Part shown: positions 44,883-56,399 of the stretch, piece by piece | How the letters are laid out: each line of letters starts with the position of its first letter | How positions within the stretch are numbered: position 1 is the stretch's first letter | NCBI RefSeq assembly: GCF_958450345.1 | Contig: NC_088782.1 | Span: 103,322,358-103,386,357, forward strand | Reading direction: 5' to 3' | DNA length: 64,000 nucleotides | Source of the DNA: Calliphora vicina | Taxonomy: Eukaryota; Arthropoda; Insecta; Diptera; Calliphoridae | The notes under the pieces: generated by a model | Seen by the model: only the letters and a program-made list of their open reading frames with translations | Database searches by the model: none | What the model was told of the DNA's origin: nothing | Translations under genes and position numbers: made by a program

Positions 44883-47250
44883 ATACCCTCCACCACCATA
44901 AGTGGTGAATGAGGGTATATATAAGTTTGTCATTCCGTGTGTAACATTGAGAAATATTCATCTGAGACCCAACAAAGTATATATATTATTGATCCTTATG
45001 AAATTCTAAGTCGATTGAGCAATGTCCGTCTGTCTGTCCGTCTGTCCGTCTGTCCGTCTGTGTAAAACACGCTCACGTCCAAAATACGCAAACAAACTTA
45101 GTAGAGTTGCAAGAAAAGTGTTTATTATTGTCCTAAGCAGTTTGGTATTGAAAATCAGCAAAATCGGTACAGTGGAACCAAAGTTATGAATGAAAATGTG
45201 GGACAACCTCAAAAAAAAATTGATAATTTTCACATATTTTTGGACATTTTTTGTAAATATATTGCAGCTAATATCATAAAATTTTGCACTCGTTACTTTT
45301 ATGATAAAAGGAGTAACTCTGGTGAAAATTATAAGAATCGGTCCATGATTTCTCCTAGCCCCCATACAAATTTCTTCCCGAAATATGGTTCTATGGTCTA
45401 TAAATGCCTACAAAATAGGAATATCCACATGAAATTCAGCAAAAATAAGTTTCGTGGTAAAAGAAATTATATTCCAAAATTTTTCGTGGATCGACCCATA
45501 TTTGACCATAGCCCCCATATAAAGTACACTTCCGAAAATCTCTTAAATAAGCATAAATGTCTTATAAATATCGCTATCAAGTTGAAATTCGACATGAATA
45601 ATTCCCATATATACCAAAATCGCTGTACCTAATTCTATGAAGATCGGCCGATAATTGGTTATAGCTCCCATATAAGGACCACTTCCGAAAAACACAATAA
45701 CCTACATAAATATCTAAAAAATATCAATATCAAAACAAAATTTCACACACATCCATAGTTTATATTTAGAAATCATACTACTGGATTTTGTGAATATCGG
45801 TCCATATTTGACCATAGCTCCCATATAAGGTCCACTTCCAAAAATCAGTTAAGTACTCATAAATCTCTTATAAATACATTTATCATGCTAAAATTCCACA
45901 CAAATCATACTCATACATATAGATACCACTGTTCCAAATTTTATGCAGATTGGCCGATAATTGGTCATAGCTCCCCTATAAGGCCCATTTCCGAAAAAAG
46001 ATATTAACCTTAAAAAGTATTAAAAACATATCGATATCAAAATGAAATTACGCACAGATCCAGTAATTTGAATCCAGTAATCACACTTCTGGATTTTGTG
46101 AATATCGGTCCATATTTAACCATAGCTCCCATATAAGGTCCCTTCCCGGAAATCCCTAAAATCCTAATAAATTTCTTACAAATATAGTTATCAGGTTGAA
46201 ATTTAAAACAAATTTATTCAATATATACAAAAATCGATGTACCAAATTTTATGATGATAGGCCCATAATTGGTCATAACATCCATATAAGAACCACTTCA
46301 GGAAAACACATTACCGTGCACAAATATCCATAAAAATCTACACTCAACCAAAATTTTACACCGATCAGTAATTTGTATCCAAGAATCGTACTACAAGATT
46401 TTTTAAATATTCGTGCATAATTCGGCATAGCTCCCACATAAGGTCCACTCTTGTTAATAGCGTTGTTTATATGAAATTCTACAAAAAAAGCCCTTAAATA
46501 CTTAGGTTCATAATAGGTCATAGCATCCATATATTTAACCAAAATGGTACACAGATCAGTAATTTGTATTCAAAAATCATAATACTGAATTTTGTGAATA
46601 TTAGTCCATAATTGGCCACAGCTCTCATATAAATACATAAAAATCACGTAAAAATATTTTATGACAATCGAATCATAATTGGTCATAGCTCCCGCAAAAG
46701 TCCCACAACCAAATATTTTGAAATTTGTCTAAATATATTTGTATACTAATTATTAAGTATATAAATTGTAAAATTTCATTTCATGAGGTCCAGACTTAAA
46801 CTCGACAACACTTCCCCTTTGCGCATGTGAAGTTTCATTAAAATCGGACTAAGGGTTTAAAAGTTACAGATTTATTTCCCTCTTTTTTTTCTCATACCAC
46901 TGTGCGCCACTTTGACAATCAGATATTGTAGATCGTTTAACCCAGTTCCAACAAACTGTTAACGGTTACCTATGTAAGAAAATAATAATTTACACGAAGA
47001 TTTAGAAAAATTAAGTTTAGACGACAATTTCTCAATTAAAAGACAATAATTAACTGTGCCAAACGTTCTAATAGGAATTTCAGTTATAAATTGCTGAATT
47101 AGATAAAATTTTTTGTACATTTGAAATAAAATATCTTCTGCGTAAACTAGTCTTTCTAACAATTGTTATATTATTTCAGCTTTTATACCATCATATTTAG
47201 GTGGAGGGTATTTAAGATTCGGCTCGGCCGAATATAGTACTCTTACTTGT
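44883..47250 (+). mobile_element. HINE-a copy B: complete Helentron-derived element
   Basis: Same structure as copy A: 5' ATACCCTCCACC (44,883), (GTCY)n core with one extra unit, 153-bp tandem units, subterminal GGTGGAGGGTAT (47,200), hairpin ATTCGGC-TCG-GCCGAAT and end TCTTACTTG. Most of the body is nearly identical to copy A. Two differences stand out. The segment after TATATTTGTATAC (about 46,745-46,784) is unrelated to that in copy A (8,812-8,853). Copy B also has about 80 bp extra near 47,108-47,190, before the subterminal repeat. It is non-coding. Confidence 0.92.
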
Positions 47251-47771
47251 TTTAAATAGCATTTGGTTTAGCTAGTACAAAGCTACCTCTCCCAAAATGA
47301 AATCCTAAAGATATGTATCAAGATATCAAAAATTTAACTACCTTGTTACAGTTTTAAAAATAAATCTATAAACTTCTGTTCGTGGAGATTACATTATAAG
47401 GTGGGATAGTAACTGACAGCTCTGAATTTCTCGAAATATACCACAATTTTCGATTCGAGAAAAATTCCTTTTAAGATTAGAAACATACTGAAGGCACTAA
47501 GATGAAAAGTAATTCGAAATGTAAGTTGTATTTTTTGTTTACCTTAATTAAACGAGTTTTTACGAGTTCAATCTATGCAAAAATGCAGGTCAGTTACGTT
47601 AATAACTTTCATCAAACCGTCAAAAAATGGCACCTCAGATAATACTCGAACATTGCTTTCTATTCGGATCTTTAGTCGGTCTTCACACATTTAAGAAAAT
47701 GTTTGGCTGTGAACCATAAAAGGGAATAGGATAAATAATCAAAACCGTCTTCATCCTCAACATCATCAGTG
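47251..47771. other. No gene recognised
   Basis: About 520 bp of ordinary-looking sequence with no long frame, terminal repeat or array. Confidence 0.4.
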
Positions 47772-48426
47772 CACAGTGGGGCAGAACCATAATTATTTGG
47801 AAATAAATCTGGCATTTCTAAACGGCTGGTCCGAATGGGATAAAATTTTACGTGGGCATAGCCATGGAGTATTCGAGTTTAAATTATTAAAATGGGCCCT
47901 AAAATTACTCCAGGAGCGGCACTATGAGGGCTCAAAGTAGATTACCTTCGACATGTAAAATTTTTAAACACGTGCCATTTTTTTTTGTTTCCCATCCGTT
48001 TTAAAAGATTTTTATATTTTTGGAAAGCGCTCGTGCTTTACATGTGCTATTTATATCTTTAATATATAAAAGATTTCATAGAAATATCAATTATGGATCC
48101 AAAAATTAACGATTTTAAATTTAAAAATTAAAAAATAATAGGTTTTTGCTTTTTTTTGGGCGAAAAGGTGACTTAGCTCTTTTTTTATTAAAAACAAACT
48201 TTCTTTAAGAACATATAACAATTTTATGTTTTTCTTACGGAGAACATTTTGGTATAAAAAATAAAATAAAAAATTTTTGGAATTAGTCGCCTCATATTTT
48301 TTATCAAAATTTCAAAGCTGGGATCAGAAAACGGAAAGCAGCTTTCGAAACCTTGATGTGTTCCCTATTTATCCCCAAAGTATTTCCCAGCCCCGAAGCA
48401 AATGTGGACAGTATGGGCAAAATTTA
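47772..48426 (+). mobile_element. FX copy c, left part
   Basis: Starts CACAGTGGGGCAGAACC followed by TTTGGAAATAAATCTGGCAT, then the FX body (GAGTATTCGAGTTTAAATTA, CCTTCGACATGTAAAATTTT). This copy keeps the fullest terminus. It is cut by the Helitron end at 48,427. A related segment reappears at 49,745-49,960. Confidence 0.8.
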
Positions 48427-49610
48427 TCTATATATATAAAAATGGATGTTTGTATGTGGGTGTGTATGTGTGTATGTATGTTCCGAATGAACTCAAAAAC
48501 GGCTCCACCGATCTTGATTAAATTGATTAAATCTTCAGAATAGCCTGGCGGGTAACACTGTAAAGTCAGATTTTTGATTTTCGGTCTGTGGGCGGAGGGG
48601 AGTGGCATTATCAAATTTCTACATTATACCGCTAATACCATCTATATATATAAAAAACTTCTGGACCGATTTTGATGAAATTTTAAGGGAATCAGAAGAA
48701 TCAGATTTTTGATATTCGGTCTGTGGGCGGAGAGGTGTGTAAAAATCTAATTCTTACATTATACCGTTAATGCCATTATATATAAAAACAGATGTATGTA
48801 CGTATGTTCCATATGGACTCAAAAACGGCTAGACTGATTTTGATAAAATTTTCACGGAATCTTCAGAAAAGCATAGCGGGTAATACTGTAAATACTTTTA
48901 CATAAATACTTTTAATAAAAAATAAAGGTTTTATTCAAATAAAATTTGTTTTCGAAAAGGCATCTACGTCTAGAGTCGCAGAAACGGGAAGAGAACGAGA
49001 ATCACGGCTTCAGCAAATGCGTCGCAGTGCATCTTCATCGAGTGCTGCAGAAACACCTCAACAGCATATAGTTGTTCGCTCCCGAATGGCTCGATCAAGA
49101 GAAAGAATCGATTTAAAGTTGCCCGGATTTTATTACAATAAGTATGATGACTACAGGAATCACAAGGATGCACTAATTGTCGCAATGAACAAACATTACT
49201 TACATTGCAGCATTTTGAAGTTCCTAAGGAATCCCCGGGAATGTGCTGTTCGAACGGTAAAGTTATTCTGCCACCAGCTATTGAGCCGTCTGAGCTGCTA
49301 CTAAGTTACATTTCCGGCGCCAATCCTATTTCCAAACACTTCTTTCAAAATATCCAAAAGTACAACACATGCTTTCAAATGACGTCGGCTTCATGCCCAC
49401 TTTTAAAGTTAAAGGCCAAATGTACCACAGATTTGGATCATTGCTCACGCTTCTCAATGACGATACGAACAATTCCAATTGATCCCTCCACAAATGAGAT
49501 TTCATTTCCGGACTTCTGCCAAATGCAAATGAATATTCAAGACGTTGCACAGTGGGAGAAAACCCAAATTTAGTGGAACTAAATTCGTATCTTCTAAACG
49601 CTCGGCCAAA
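48427..49610 (+). mobile_element. Helitron relic with 5' TC end
   Basis: TCTATATATATAAAAATGGA follows an A at the junction with FX, as expected for a Helitron 5' end (TC after A). After it comes a repeated non-coding leader: AACTCAAAAACGGCT blocks at 48,492 and 48,819, and TGATTTTCGGTCTGTGGGCG blocks at 48,573 and 48,711. Then comes the degenerate coding part described separately. No CTRR hairpin end was seen, so the 3' part is lost. Confidence 0.7.
48960..49575 (+). pseudogene. Helitron protein N-terminal domain (three-frame pseudogene)
   Basis: Frame one (49,017 on) has ESRLQQMRRSASSSSAAETP, the basic repeat start typical of animal Helitron proteins, then RIDLKLPGFYYNKYDDYRNH. Frame two (49,205 on) has PGMCCSNGKVILPPAIEPSE, LLLSYISGANPISKHFFQNI and QKYNTCFQMTS, the Helitron_like_N block (CC..GKV.LP...F..NIR.YN..F). 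Frame three has GFMPTFKVKGQMYHRFGSLL (usual VPTFRVHGQVYHRIGSL). Three frames in order mean at least two frameshifts. The Rep HUH nuclease and the helicase are absent. Confidence 0.88.
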
Positions 49611-49744
49611 TAAATTTCATTTATATGGAAGTATTGCAGGCAAGGGGGTAAGCTAATAAAGTGATGCAAAATGGGTACTGCTACTTCAGTAGAATGAGCG
49701 GCAGAGGCTGCTAAATTACACTACCTCGGAAGAAATTCTATACT

Positions 49745-49960
49745 ATTTTCAATTCTAAGAAATTATTTTAATATATCTTTCAAAAAATTTAAATTTTATA
49801 AGTAATTTTATTTATAGCAAGTAACTATTTAAATCTATAGATTTTGGACATTTACCCTATTGCCGGCATAGGTCGAAATATTCATATAAAATTAAACTTT
49901 TTTTAGTTTTATTAATAAGTTTATTTTTAAAATCGGAATGGAGAAAATCGGGAAATATTT
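49745..49960 (+). repeat. FX-related segment
   Basis: Matches the inverse of 62,690-62,880, including CCTATTGCCGGCATAGGTCG and AATCTATAGATTTTGGACAT. At 62.7 kb this sequence runs directly into FX copy d, so it is probably an inner part of a longer FX form. Confidence 0.65.
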
Positions 49961-50869
49961 GGACCCGCTGTTATCAAAAAACTGGAGTCTGATGAATCAC
50001 TAGGAAGTAATGGATCCAACAAAAGTTGCATAACATCTTTCGATAACGGTTCCAGTTTTTTATAGCTTGCAGAAAAATTCGGGACAATGTGGATATAACA
50101 CAGCGTTAAAACAAATATATTAATATTGACATAAAACGCTTTGCAAATGTTATATTTTTAATCTAAATAAAGCACTACCATATTTAAAAGGACTCATAAT
50201 TTTATGTCAAATTTGGTATATGGGCATTTGTTTTTAGCAACTTGTAAGTAGTTAGAATTACATAAATTTCATTTCTATATAATGTAATTACCAATAACAC
50301 TTGTTATATACAATTAAAAAAAAATAGGAACAATTTAGTACGAGATTTTACATCGTCCCAACGATAATAATTTCTTAAAAAAAATTATATAAATTCACCT
50401 CGCACTTTTTCGCAGCTAAATTTTTCACCATATGTAGTCTATAACATAGCCTTGATATTGGTAAAAAAAATTAGGACTGCATCTCACAGCATTAGTAACT
50501 GGAAACCTTCCAAAAATTCATAAAGTAAAAAAAAAAAATTCTATAAGAATATGGCTATTGGTTATCACAAACAGCAGAAAATATATTTTTATTTTTCTGA
50601 TTTACCAAGCCTCATATTCCATCTACATAAAAAAAAGTAAAAATACCACTTAAAGAAAACCTTGTACTATCCTGCTTAATAACAACTTTGAAAACAATTC
50701 TTCATAAAAAAAATTTCTGAACAATTTTTTACATTTAAATAGTTGTCAATACCAAACCACTAAAGTTATTAATAAATGTTAAATATTTTTAAGTACAGCA
50801 ACAACTATAGATTGAAACTACATAACAATAAATCAAATATGCCAAAGTTTTTTTTTATTTTGCGCCACT
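49961..50869. other. No gene recognised
   Basis: AT-rich with poly-A runs and no long frames. Its first 30 bp share GGAGAAAATCGGGAAATATT and CTGTTATCAAAAAACTGGAG with the TIR element at 15,837-17,316. Confidence 0.45.
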
Positions 50870-52136
50870 AAATTGTTGATTTCTCCCGCAGTGCGTTGTC
50901 GACAAAGTATTCCCAAGTCTTACAATGAACTACAACAATTCGGATTGTCTGTGGGAAATGCAAGAATATCCAATATCTCAGTTATTTTGTAATCTCTTTG
51001 GATTGTTTTAGATATTGAATACTTTTAATAGTTTCGTTAAGTTCTGATAAAAAAACTCTTTTCCAAAAAAATTTCGTCTATACATGTAAAGAAGTGGCCA
51101 CTTAAAATCCGTACGCACTGTAGTTATCATAACAAAGCTCCCAGTTATCAAAATGGAAAATATCAGATATCAGGTCAGAAATTTTACATCTCGGCAGCTC
51201 GAGGTTGTGTGGTCTTTAAATATGAATACGTAAAATTGAACAAAAATATTAATTTGGCAGGCAATCCGCAGCTGCTGTTAGAGGAGTCAAGATTTTCAGA
51301 AATGTTTTTAAATAATTTTCAGAATTATATATAAAAAGATAGTTTGGAAAAGCGATTGTTGTCATTTATAAGACACATCACACATCTGATACAAAGTTTT
51401 AGTCAAGTTGTCATTACTCAATGACAAGTTGTCATTACTCAAATACAACTATGAAGTGGTATAATGAGAATAATATTGATGTTATACCAAAACACATCAA
51501 TTAAACAAATTGCCCAAATCTTCGTCCAATCGAGATATATTGTAGAATTGTTAAACGTAAATTGAAAAAGAGGGGAGGTACAGTAAATAACCAGATTTTG
51601 ATGAGAACAAAATGGAATAAATATGCTGGAATAATGGTAGAAGTGGGAAGTAAAGTTGTGCAGCTATTAATAGGAGGCATAAAAAGAAAGGCCAGAAAAT
51701 GTGTTCGAAATAAAGATACATAAACCAGCAGTTATATTTTTTTAAAGCTTAATAATTTACCTTTAATTGCATGTATATAATGTTAATATACGTTGTTTCA
51801 TTTAATAGTTATGCTCGTTTTAATCCGTCCGGATTTTAAGTGGCCACAAACAAAGTTTCAAATACATGTAAATTAAATATGTCAGTTTTTATACTCACTA
51901 AACATGTTTCTTGAATGATCGAAAAAATATGTAATTTTAATTTGAAATTTGTTTTTTAATTGAAATGGAAAAATAAATAGATACAAAAAAATATGTATGT
52001 TAAAGTGCAAAAAAAATGAATTTCAGTTAATCGGTTTATTCGAAAATTGACAATTTTAAATTATTCGAACAGTTAACCGTCCAAAATTAATCGATTAACC
52101 GATTAACGGTTAACGGTTAATCGATTGAATACCCTA
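50870..52136. mobile_element. hZ copy 2, left end lost, interrupted by a Tc1-like element
   Basis: The right end ...CGATTGAATACCCTA matches hZ copy 1. The body has shared phrases such as GAATATCCAATATCTCAGTT, GAATACTTTTAATAGTTTCG, TTTCGTCTA and TCACTAAACATGTTTCTTGA. The TAGGGTATTC left end is not found. The insertion lies between TTTCGTCTA and ATTAAATATGTCAG, which are near neighbours in copy 1 (with a short extra stretch there). Confidence 0.8.
51091..51850 (+). mobile_element. Tc1/mariner-like element with ~22-bp TIRs
   Basis: AGTGGCCACTTAAAATCCGT at 51,093 is the inverse of CGGATTTTAAGTGGCCAC at 51,830-51,847. TACATGTAA is found on both sides (51,081 and 51,863), leaving about 15 extra bases on the right, so the exact end is open. 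Inside, frames read IKQIAQIFVQSRYIVE and KRKLKKRGGTVNNQ, resembling the helix-turn-helix of a Tc1-like transposase. The catalytic domain is absent, so this is a deletion derivative. Confidence 0.7.
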
Positions 52137-53264
52137 ATGTATACTTTATTTATTTTATTATGTATTCCTCATACGTTACCAGATTCAATTTCAAATTCCT
52201 TAATCTAAATAACCATTGCATACTTTTTGGGTTGCACCTACCTGCATATCTTTAAAACGTATGATAATTATTTAATTCTGATAATAAGTATACGTCACCG
52301 GGTAGGCACATATTTTTGTGTTGTAATTCTATAGCATAATTTTGGAATATATTTGAAAAAAACACTAGGCGTATGTTTGATAATTAACTCATATAGTACA
52401 TATGAGTAGGTGAGTTACAAAAATTAAAAAAAATGAGATAACTATTGATTCTGGCAGTCCTTCTCTATGTTGCAGTTTATTTAATATTTTGAACTGTAGA
52501 GTTTTAGTCAATAATGGAGTAACATCTCAGTCAAATGGAATTGAGTATAAATATGTTTCTAAATATATAATACTTGTTCTGATTATTGGTTTATTCATTA
52601 AATTTATACCAAAAAATGTAAATCAATTTCTTAATCAAATATTTAATAATTTTATAATTTGTTATCACCTCGACTTTCTGATATGAAACAGAAAATGTTA
52701 CAAGTACCAAAAAGGACCTATAAGATGCAAACGCACTTCTTCTTAGCTGTGATTATTTGTCATTATAAATCATACCAAATAATTAATAAAACTTCATTAT
52801 CAGATTTCAAAAATATTTAAAATCATGGATTTTAGAACGTTTATTTCTGAAAAGGACTTTGTACACTAAGCTAACGAAATGATTAATAAAATAGAATTTT
52901 AAAATTAAAATTTATTGAAAAAAGGTATGTACATCAAATTCAATTTAACGTTTGGTAAAATCATCACTAAGTTTATAATGAATTATTATTAAGATTTAGC
53001 TTAACTTCTAGAATTATGCGGAATTAAATTTTTAAAAGTTTCATCATGTGCAATTTATTCTGAAAAAGTTTTTCAGTAAACTCATCGTCCTCTACTATTT
53101 AGAATCATTGTAATTGTTAAAAATTTTAATCTAAAGAGGTTTGCATTGTAAATCAGCAGTTTAGGTTTCAAATCGGACCAATAATGTATATACAATGAAT
53201 ATAAAAAATGCACAAAAACATGAGATTTATTTATTTTAGTCCCACATATTAAAAACTGGTTAAC
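52137..53264. other. No gene or element recognised
   Basis: AT-rich. The frame 52,489-52,686 has a hydrophobic middle (YIILVLIIGLFIKFI), but its composition is what random AT-rich DNA gives. No repeats are visible. Confidence 0.45.
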
Positions 53265-53385
53265 CGAGTGATAAAAACCGGTTAAACCGATTAACCGAAA
53301 ATCAACATTTTAAATTAACCGGTTCGCAAAAAACCGAGATTTCGAAGAAAAACCGGGTTTTCGGTTAACCGGTTTATAAACACTA
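53265..53385 (-). mobile_element. Terminal fragment of another hAT-type MITE
   Basis: Rich in GGTTAACCG-type words. On the minus strand it begins TAGTGTTTATAAACCGGTTA, a TAGNG terminus. It resembles hZ in style but differs in sequence. The partner end was not found. Confidence 0.5.
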
Positions 53386-53389
53386 GCGA

Positions 53390-53480
53390 AATTGTAAAAA
53401 ATAAAATTTTTGGAATTTTCGCTCAAATTTTTAGGATTTGTGGGATTCCCTCTAACCTTTTGACAAGTTTTTTTGCACAG
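53390..53480 (+). repeat. FX fragment
   Basis: AAAATAAAATTTTTGGAATT and GGGATTCCC followed by TTTTGACAAGTTTTTTTGCA match the FX body near 22,270-22,320 and 30,715-30,790. Confidence 0.55.
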
Positions 53481-53957
53481 GGCGTGCTCCGTACATACCA
53501 AACTAACCCAGAGAAACTATAAATAGATATTCGAAGGACTGCAACTGGTGCTCAGAAGTATGCTTGATTTAGTACACAATATAATCTCTCTCTATCCCTA
53601 AGATGTAGGATAATAGAGTCGCAATTAAGATTGATGACAAAACAATTTATAAACCAAGCTATTAACCGTTTTTTTTTTAGAAAAAAAATCTACAAACTAC
53701 TCGAGTCAGGGAGAATCATACCTGTCTTTATCAGTCACAGCCACTCAAGTTTTAAACATAATCATAGATCATGTGTACGCATGGTTTTTTTGGCACTGAA
53801 TCTATCGAAATTTCGAAGACCAAGAATTGGAGGCATTCCTCTATGAAATTGTTGTCAAACTCAATAAAATCATTGGAAGCTACTCAAGCAGCGAACAGCA
53901 GGATTCATACAAAAATACGGAAATTTTTTATCATTCGAATTAAAGACGAGAGACCTT
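53481..53957. other. No gene firmly recognised
   Basis: It immediately precedes the mariner relic and may contain further degraded transposase, but I could not align any motif with confidence. Confidence 0.35.
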
Positions 53958-54290
53958 GAAATGTCCGAAATGATATTTGAACGCTATAAAAGCAAATCAT
54001 TCCATTACGATAACCCGAAGCGTAAGAGTCGAATTGATGCCAAGGCCAAATATCCATGACGCTAAGGTAATGCTCTGTATTTGGTGGCAGCAAAAGGGTA
54101 CTAAGCTGCTGAATTTATAAGCTGTTGAAATCTGACCAGACCATCATAGGGAACCTTAACTGAACGCAACTGATTCCTTTGAAGCTAACATTTGCAGAAA
54201 ACGACCAGAATATGAAGCATGAAACCGTAATATGCTATCATGACAACGCTCGGCCATATTATGCAATACGTGTTAAAAACTATAAAAAAC
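53958..54290 (+). pseudogene. Mariner transposase relic
   Basis: Reads MSEMIFERYKSKSFHYDNPK and RKSRIDAKAKYP, then in another frame PNIHDAKVMLCIWWQQKGTK, then ANICRKRPEYEA, and finally the HDNARPH region as TTCATGACAACGCTCGGCC-like DNA (about 54,239). This matches the classical mariner order (YDNPKRKKSW...KPNIHG.K.ML.IWWDQKG...RPEY...FQHDNARPH). The first catalytic aspartate region (TGDEKWI) is deleted between SFH and YDNPK. It has multiple stops and belongs to a different mariner group from the copies at 28-34 kb. Confidence 0.85.
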
Positions 54291-54440
54291 TAACTATATA
54301 AAAACTATATAAAGGTCATAGCTAATAATGGCCAAATACTTTGAATAAATTTATATTGTATAAATGTTTCAAAATAATATCCAAAAATTCGAAAAAATTT
54401 CACATTTTTAAATCATAGAGAAAAATCTAAATTATTCTCA

Positions 54441-54590
54441 AAAACTAAGAGTGTTATATTCGTCTGTGCCGAATCTTGTATACCCACCAACAATATGTCT
54501 CAATAAATTATTTTTGTGATATAGGAGTTATATGGACGTTAAGCTCAATTATGGACCGATCCTCACGAAAGTTGGTAGAAAGATTTAATT
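54441..54590 (-). mobile_element. HINE 3'-end fragment
   Basis: CTAAGAGTGTTATATTCGTC followed by TGTGCCGAATCTTGTATACCC is the inverse of a HINE 3' end with a weakened hairpin. It is followed by ATTATGGACCGATCCTCACG, a phrase of the HINE repeat unit. Confidence 0.65.
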
Positions 54591-55090
54591 TTAATATTTA
54601 TAAAATGTTGATGGTAAATTAATCTTAACACATCAGAATATACAGTGTCATTATTATTGTGGCTTTAAAGTAACTATATGGTAATTTATAGTGCTGTAAA
54701 GTCAAAGGTTTTTTTTTGTCATTTTAATATTAGAAAAATGTAATTTTTTTCTTTAAAGTTTTTATTCAAAAAATATACAGTTAGCAGTTAACCATTCCGC
54801 GTGGTTATTAAGCAGTTTTCGTGTGTTCTTTTTATATAAAAGTGAATTGATTAGGCACTATTTTGAAATCTATAGAAACTAAATTAAAAAAAAAGTTTGA
54901 AAGAGGCTATTACAGGTTAAGTGTAAATTACATCTAATACTGTAGAGTATCAAGAGTAAGCACTATAAATTTTAGCTGCAATTATCTTCCATCCCAATAA
55001 CCAGAACGATTTCAGTGCCTTCATATTTTACACATTTTTTTTGGTATTTTTTTGGTAAATTGCAAAAATTATGTAAGTTTGAGAGTTATT
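54591..55090. other. No gene recognised
   Basis: AT-rich spacer before the satellite that starts near 55,100. Nothing identifiable. Confidence 0.4.
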
Positions 55091-55099
55091 TATGTCAAT

Positions 55100-56320
55100 T
55101 CTGATTTGGCCGAACCTTGTATTTTTCAATGGATCATTTATGTTATTTTTAATTATAAAGTCATTGAAGCCATTTACAAAAATTACAAACTTTTTCGATA
55201 CTTTTATAACGTCAATATTTATTTGGCGAACCTCTGTATGCAATTTCTAATATTATTTGCGATGGATCAAGTGTGTTGTTCATAAATGTACACCAAATTT
55301 AAGGCATTTACATGAATAACCAAATTTTTCCGATAATTTCAAAACGTCCATAATTGTTTGGCCAAACCCTGTATATGTATTCGGAAATTTGTACCACCAT
55401 TTTTATACCCTTCACCATGATTGGCAGGGTATATATAAGTTTGTCATTCCGTTTATAATTTCTACATTTTTCATTTGCGACACCATAAAGTATATATATT
55501 CTGAATCGTTATAGATAGCGGAGTCGACATAGCCATGTCCGTCTGTCCGTCTGTGTGTTGAAATCAACTTTCTGAAGCCCCCAAATAACGTACATACACG
55601 AATGATACATCAATATCCCCGAAATTCTTCCGGCTGGGTTGCTATATAAAATCGAGAAAATCGGTCCACAAATGTCTGATATATAAGGAAAAAACCAGGA
55701 CAACCTCGATTTTTTACCTATTTTTGACCCATATCTGGATTACTAAATCATTAATATAGACAATATGGATATCTAATGACAGATATTTCAAAGACCTGTG
55801 CAACGACGTATATAAGACCATAGTAAGTTGGACCTACAATGGGTCAAAATCGGAAAAAAAATTAAAAACTAAAAAAATAAAAATTTTAAAATTAAAAAAA
55901 AAATTATAAAATTTTAAAATTTAAAAAAACAATTTCGAAAAAGCAACTGGAAAAAAAATTAAAACTTTGTTTACCAAAAAATATTTAAAAATTTTATTTT
56001 TAAGTATAATTTGGTGAAGGTTATAAAGATTCGGCATAGCCGAATATAGCTCTCTTACTTGTTTTCAATCACTTATGCCATTCTTCATTTTTAGACTAAA
56101 TTTCAGGTATTTACATGAATAACCTAATTTTTTCGATACTTTTAAAACGTCCATGATTGTTTGTATATGTAACCAGAAATTTTAACGATCAATATTTTAT
56201 TCTTTATGTTTGGAATAAATTTCAGCCGCTTACATGCAATTTTTTTGATACTTTTAGAACGCCCATGCTTTTTTGACCCAACCCTGTACTTGAACATCGA
56301 AATATTTATCGATTGGTTAG
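55100..56320. repeat. Degenerate satellite, split by a HINE
   Basis: At least four units with the core TTTTAAAACGTCCATGATTG followed by GGCCAAACCCTGTAT: near 55,200, 55,335, 56,140 and 56,255. Most also include AGGCATTTACATGAATAACC. The spacing is about 120-140 bp once the HINE at 55,405-56,062 is removed. The frames within (55,052-55,285 and its antisense) follow the repeat and are not genes. Confidence 0.7.
55405..56062 (+). mobile_element. HINE-c copy 3: complete 658-bp element
   Basis: 5' ATACCCTTCACC (55,405), the phrases GTATATATAAGTTTGTCATT and AGATAGCGGAGTCGACATAG, core GTCCGTCTGTCCGTCTGTGT, subterminal GGTGAAGGTTATAAAGATTC, hairpin ATTCGGC-ATA-GCCGAAT and end TCTTACTTG. This is the clearest full HINE-c. 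It has no 153-bp repeat array and no coding capacity. It sits inside the satellite. Confidence 0.92.
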
Positions 56321-56399
56321 TTATGTTATTCTTAATACAAATACCAAATTTCAAAAATTTTTATGAAGAAATAAAGAAGTTATGGATTTTTGGCCGGAA

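Noticed and set aside
52489..52686. Putative transmembrane peptide
   Set aside because: The I/L/F/K-rich composition is typical of translated AT-rich non-coding DNA.
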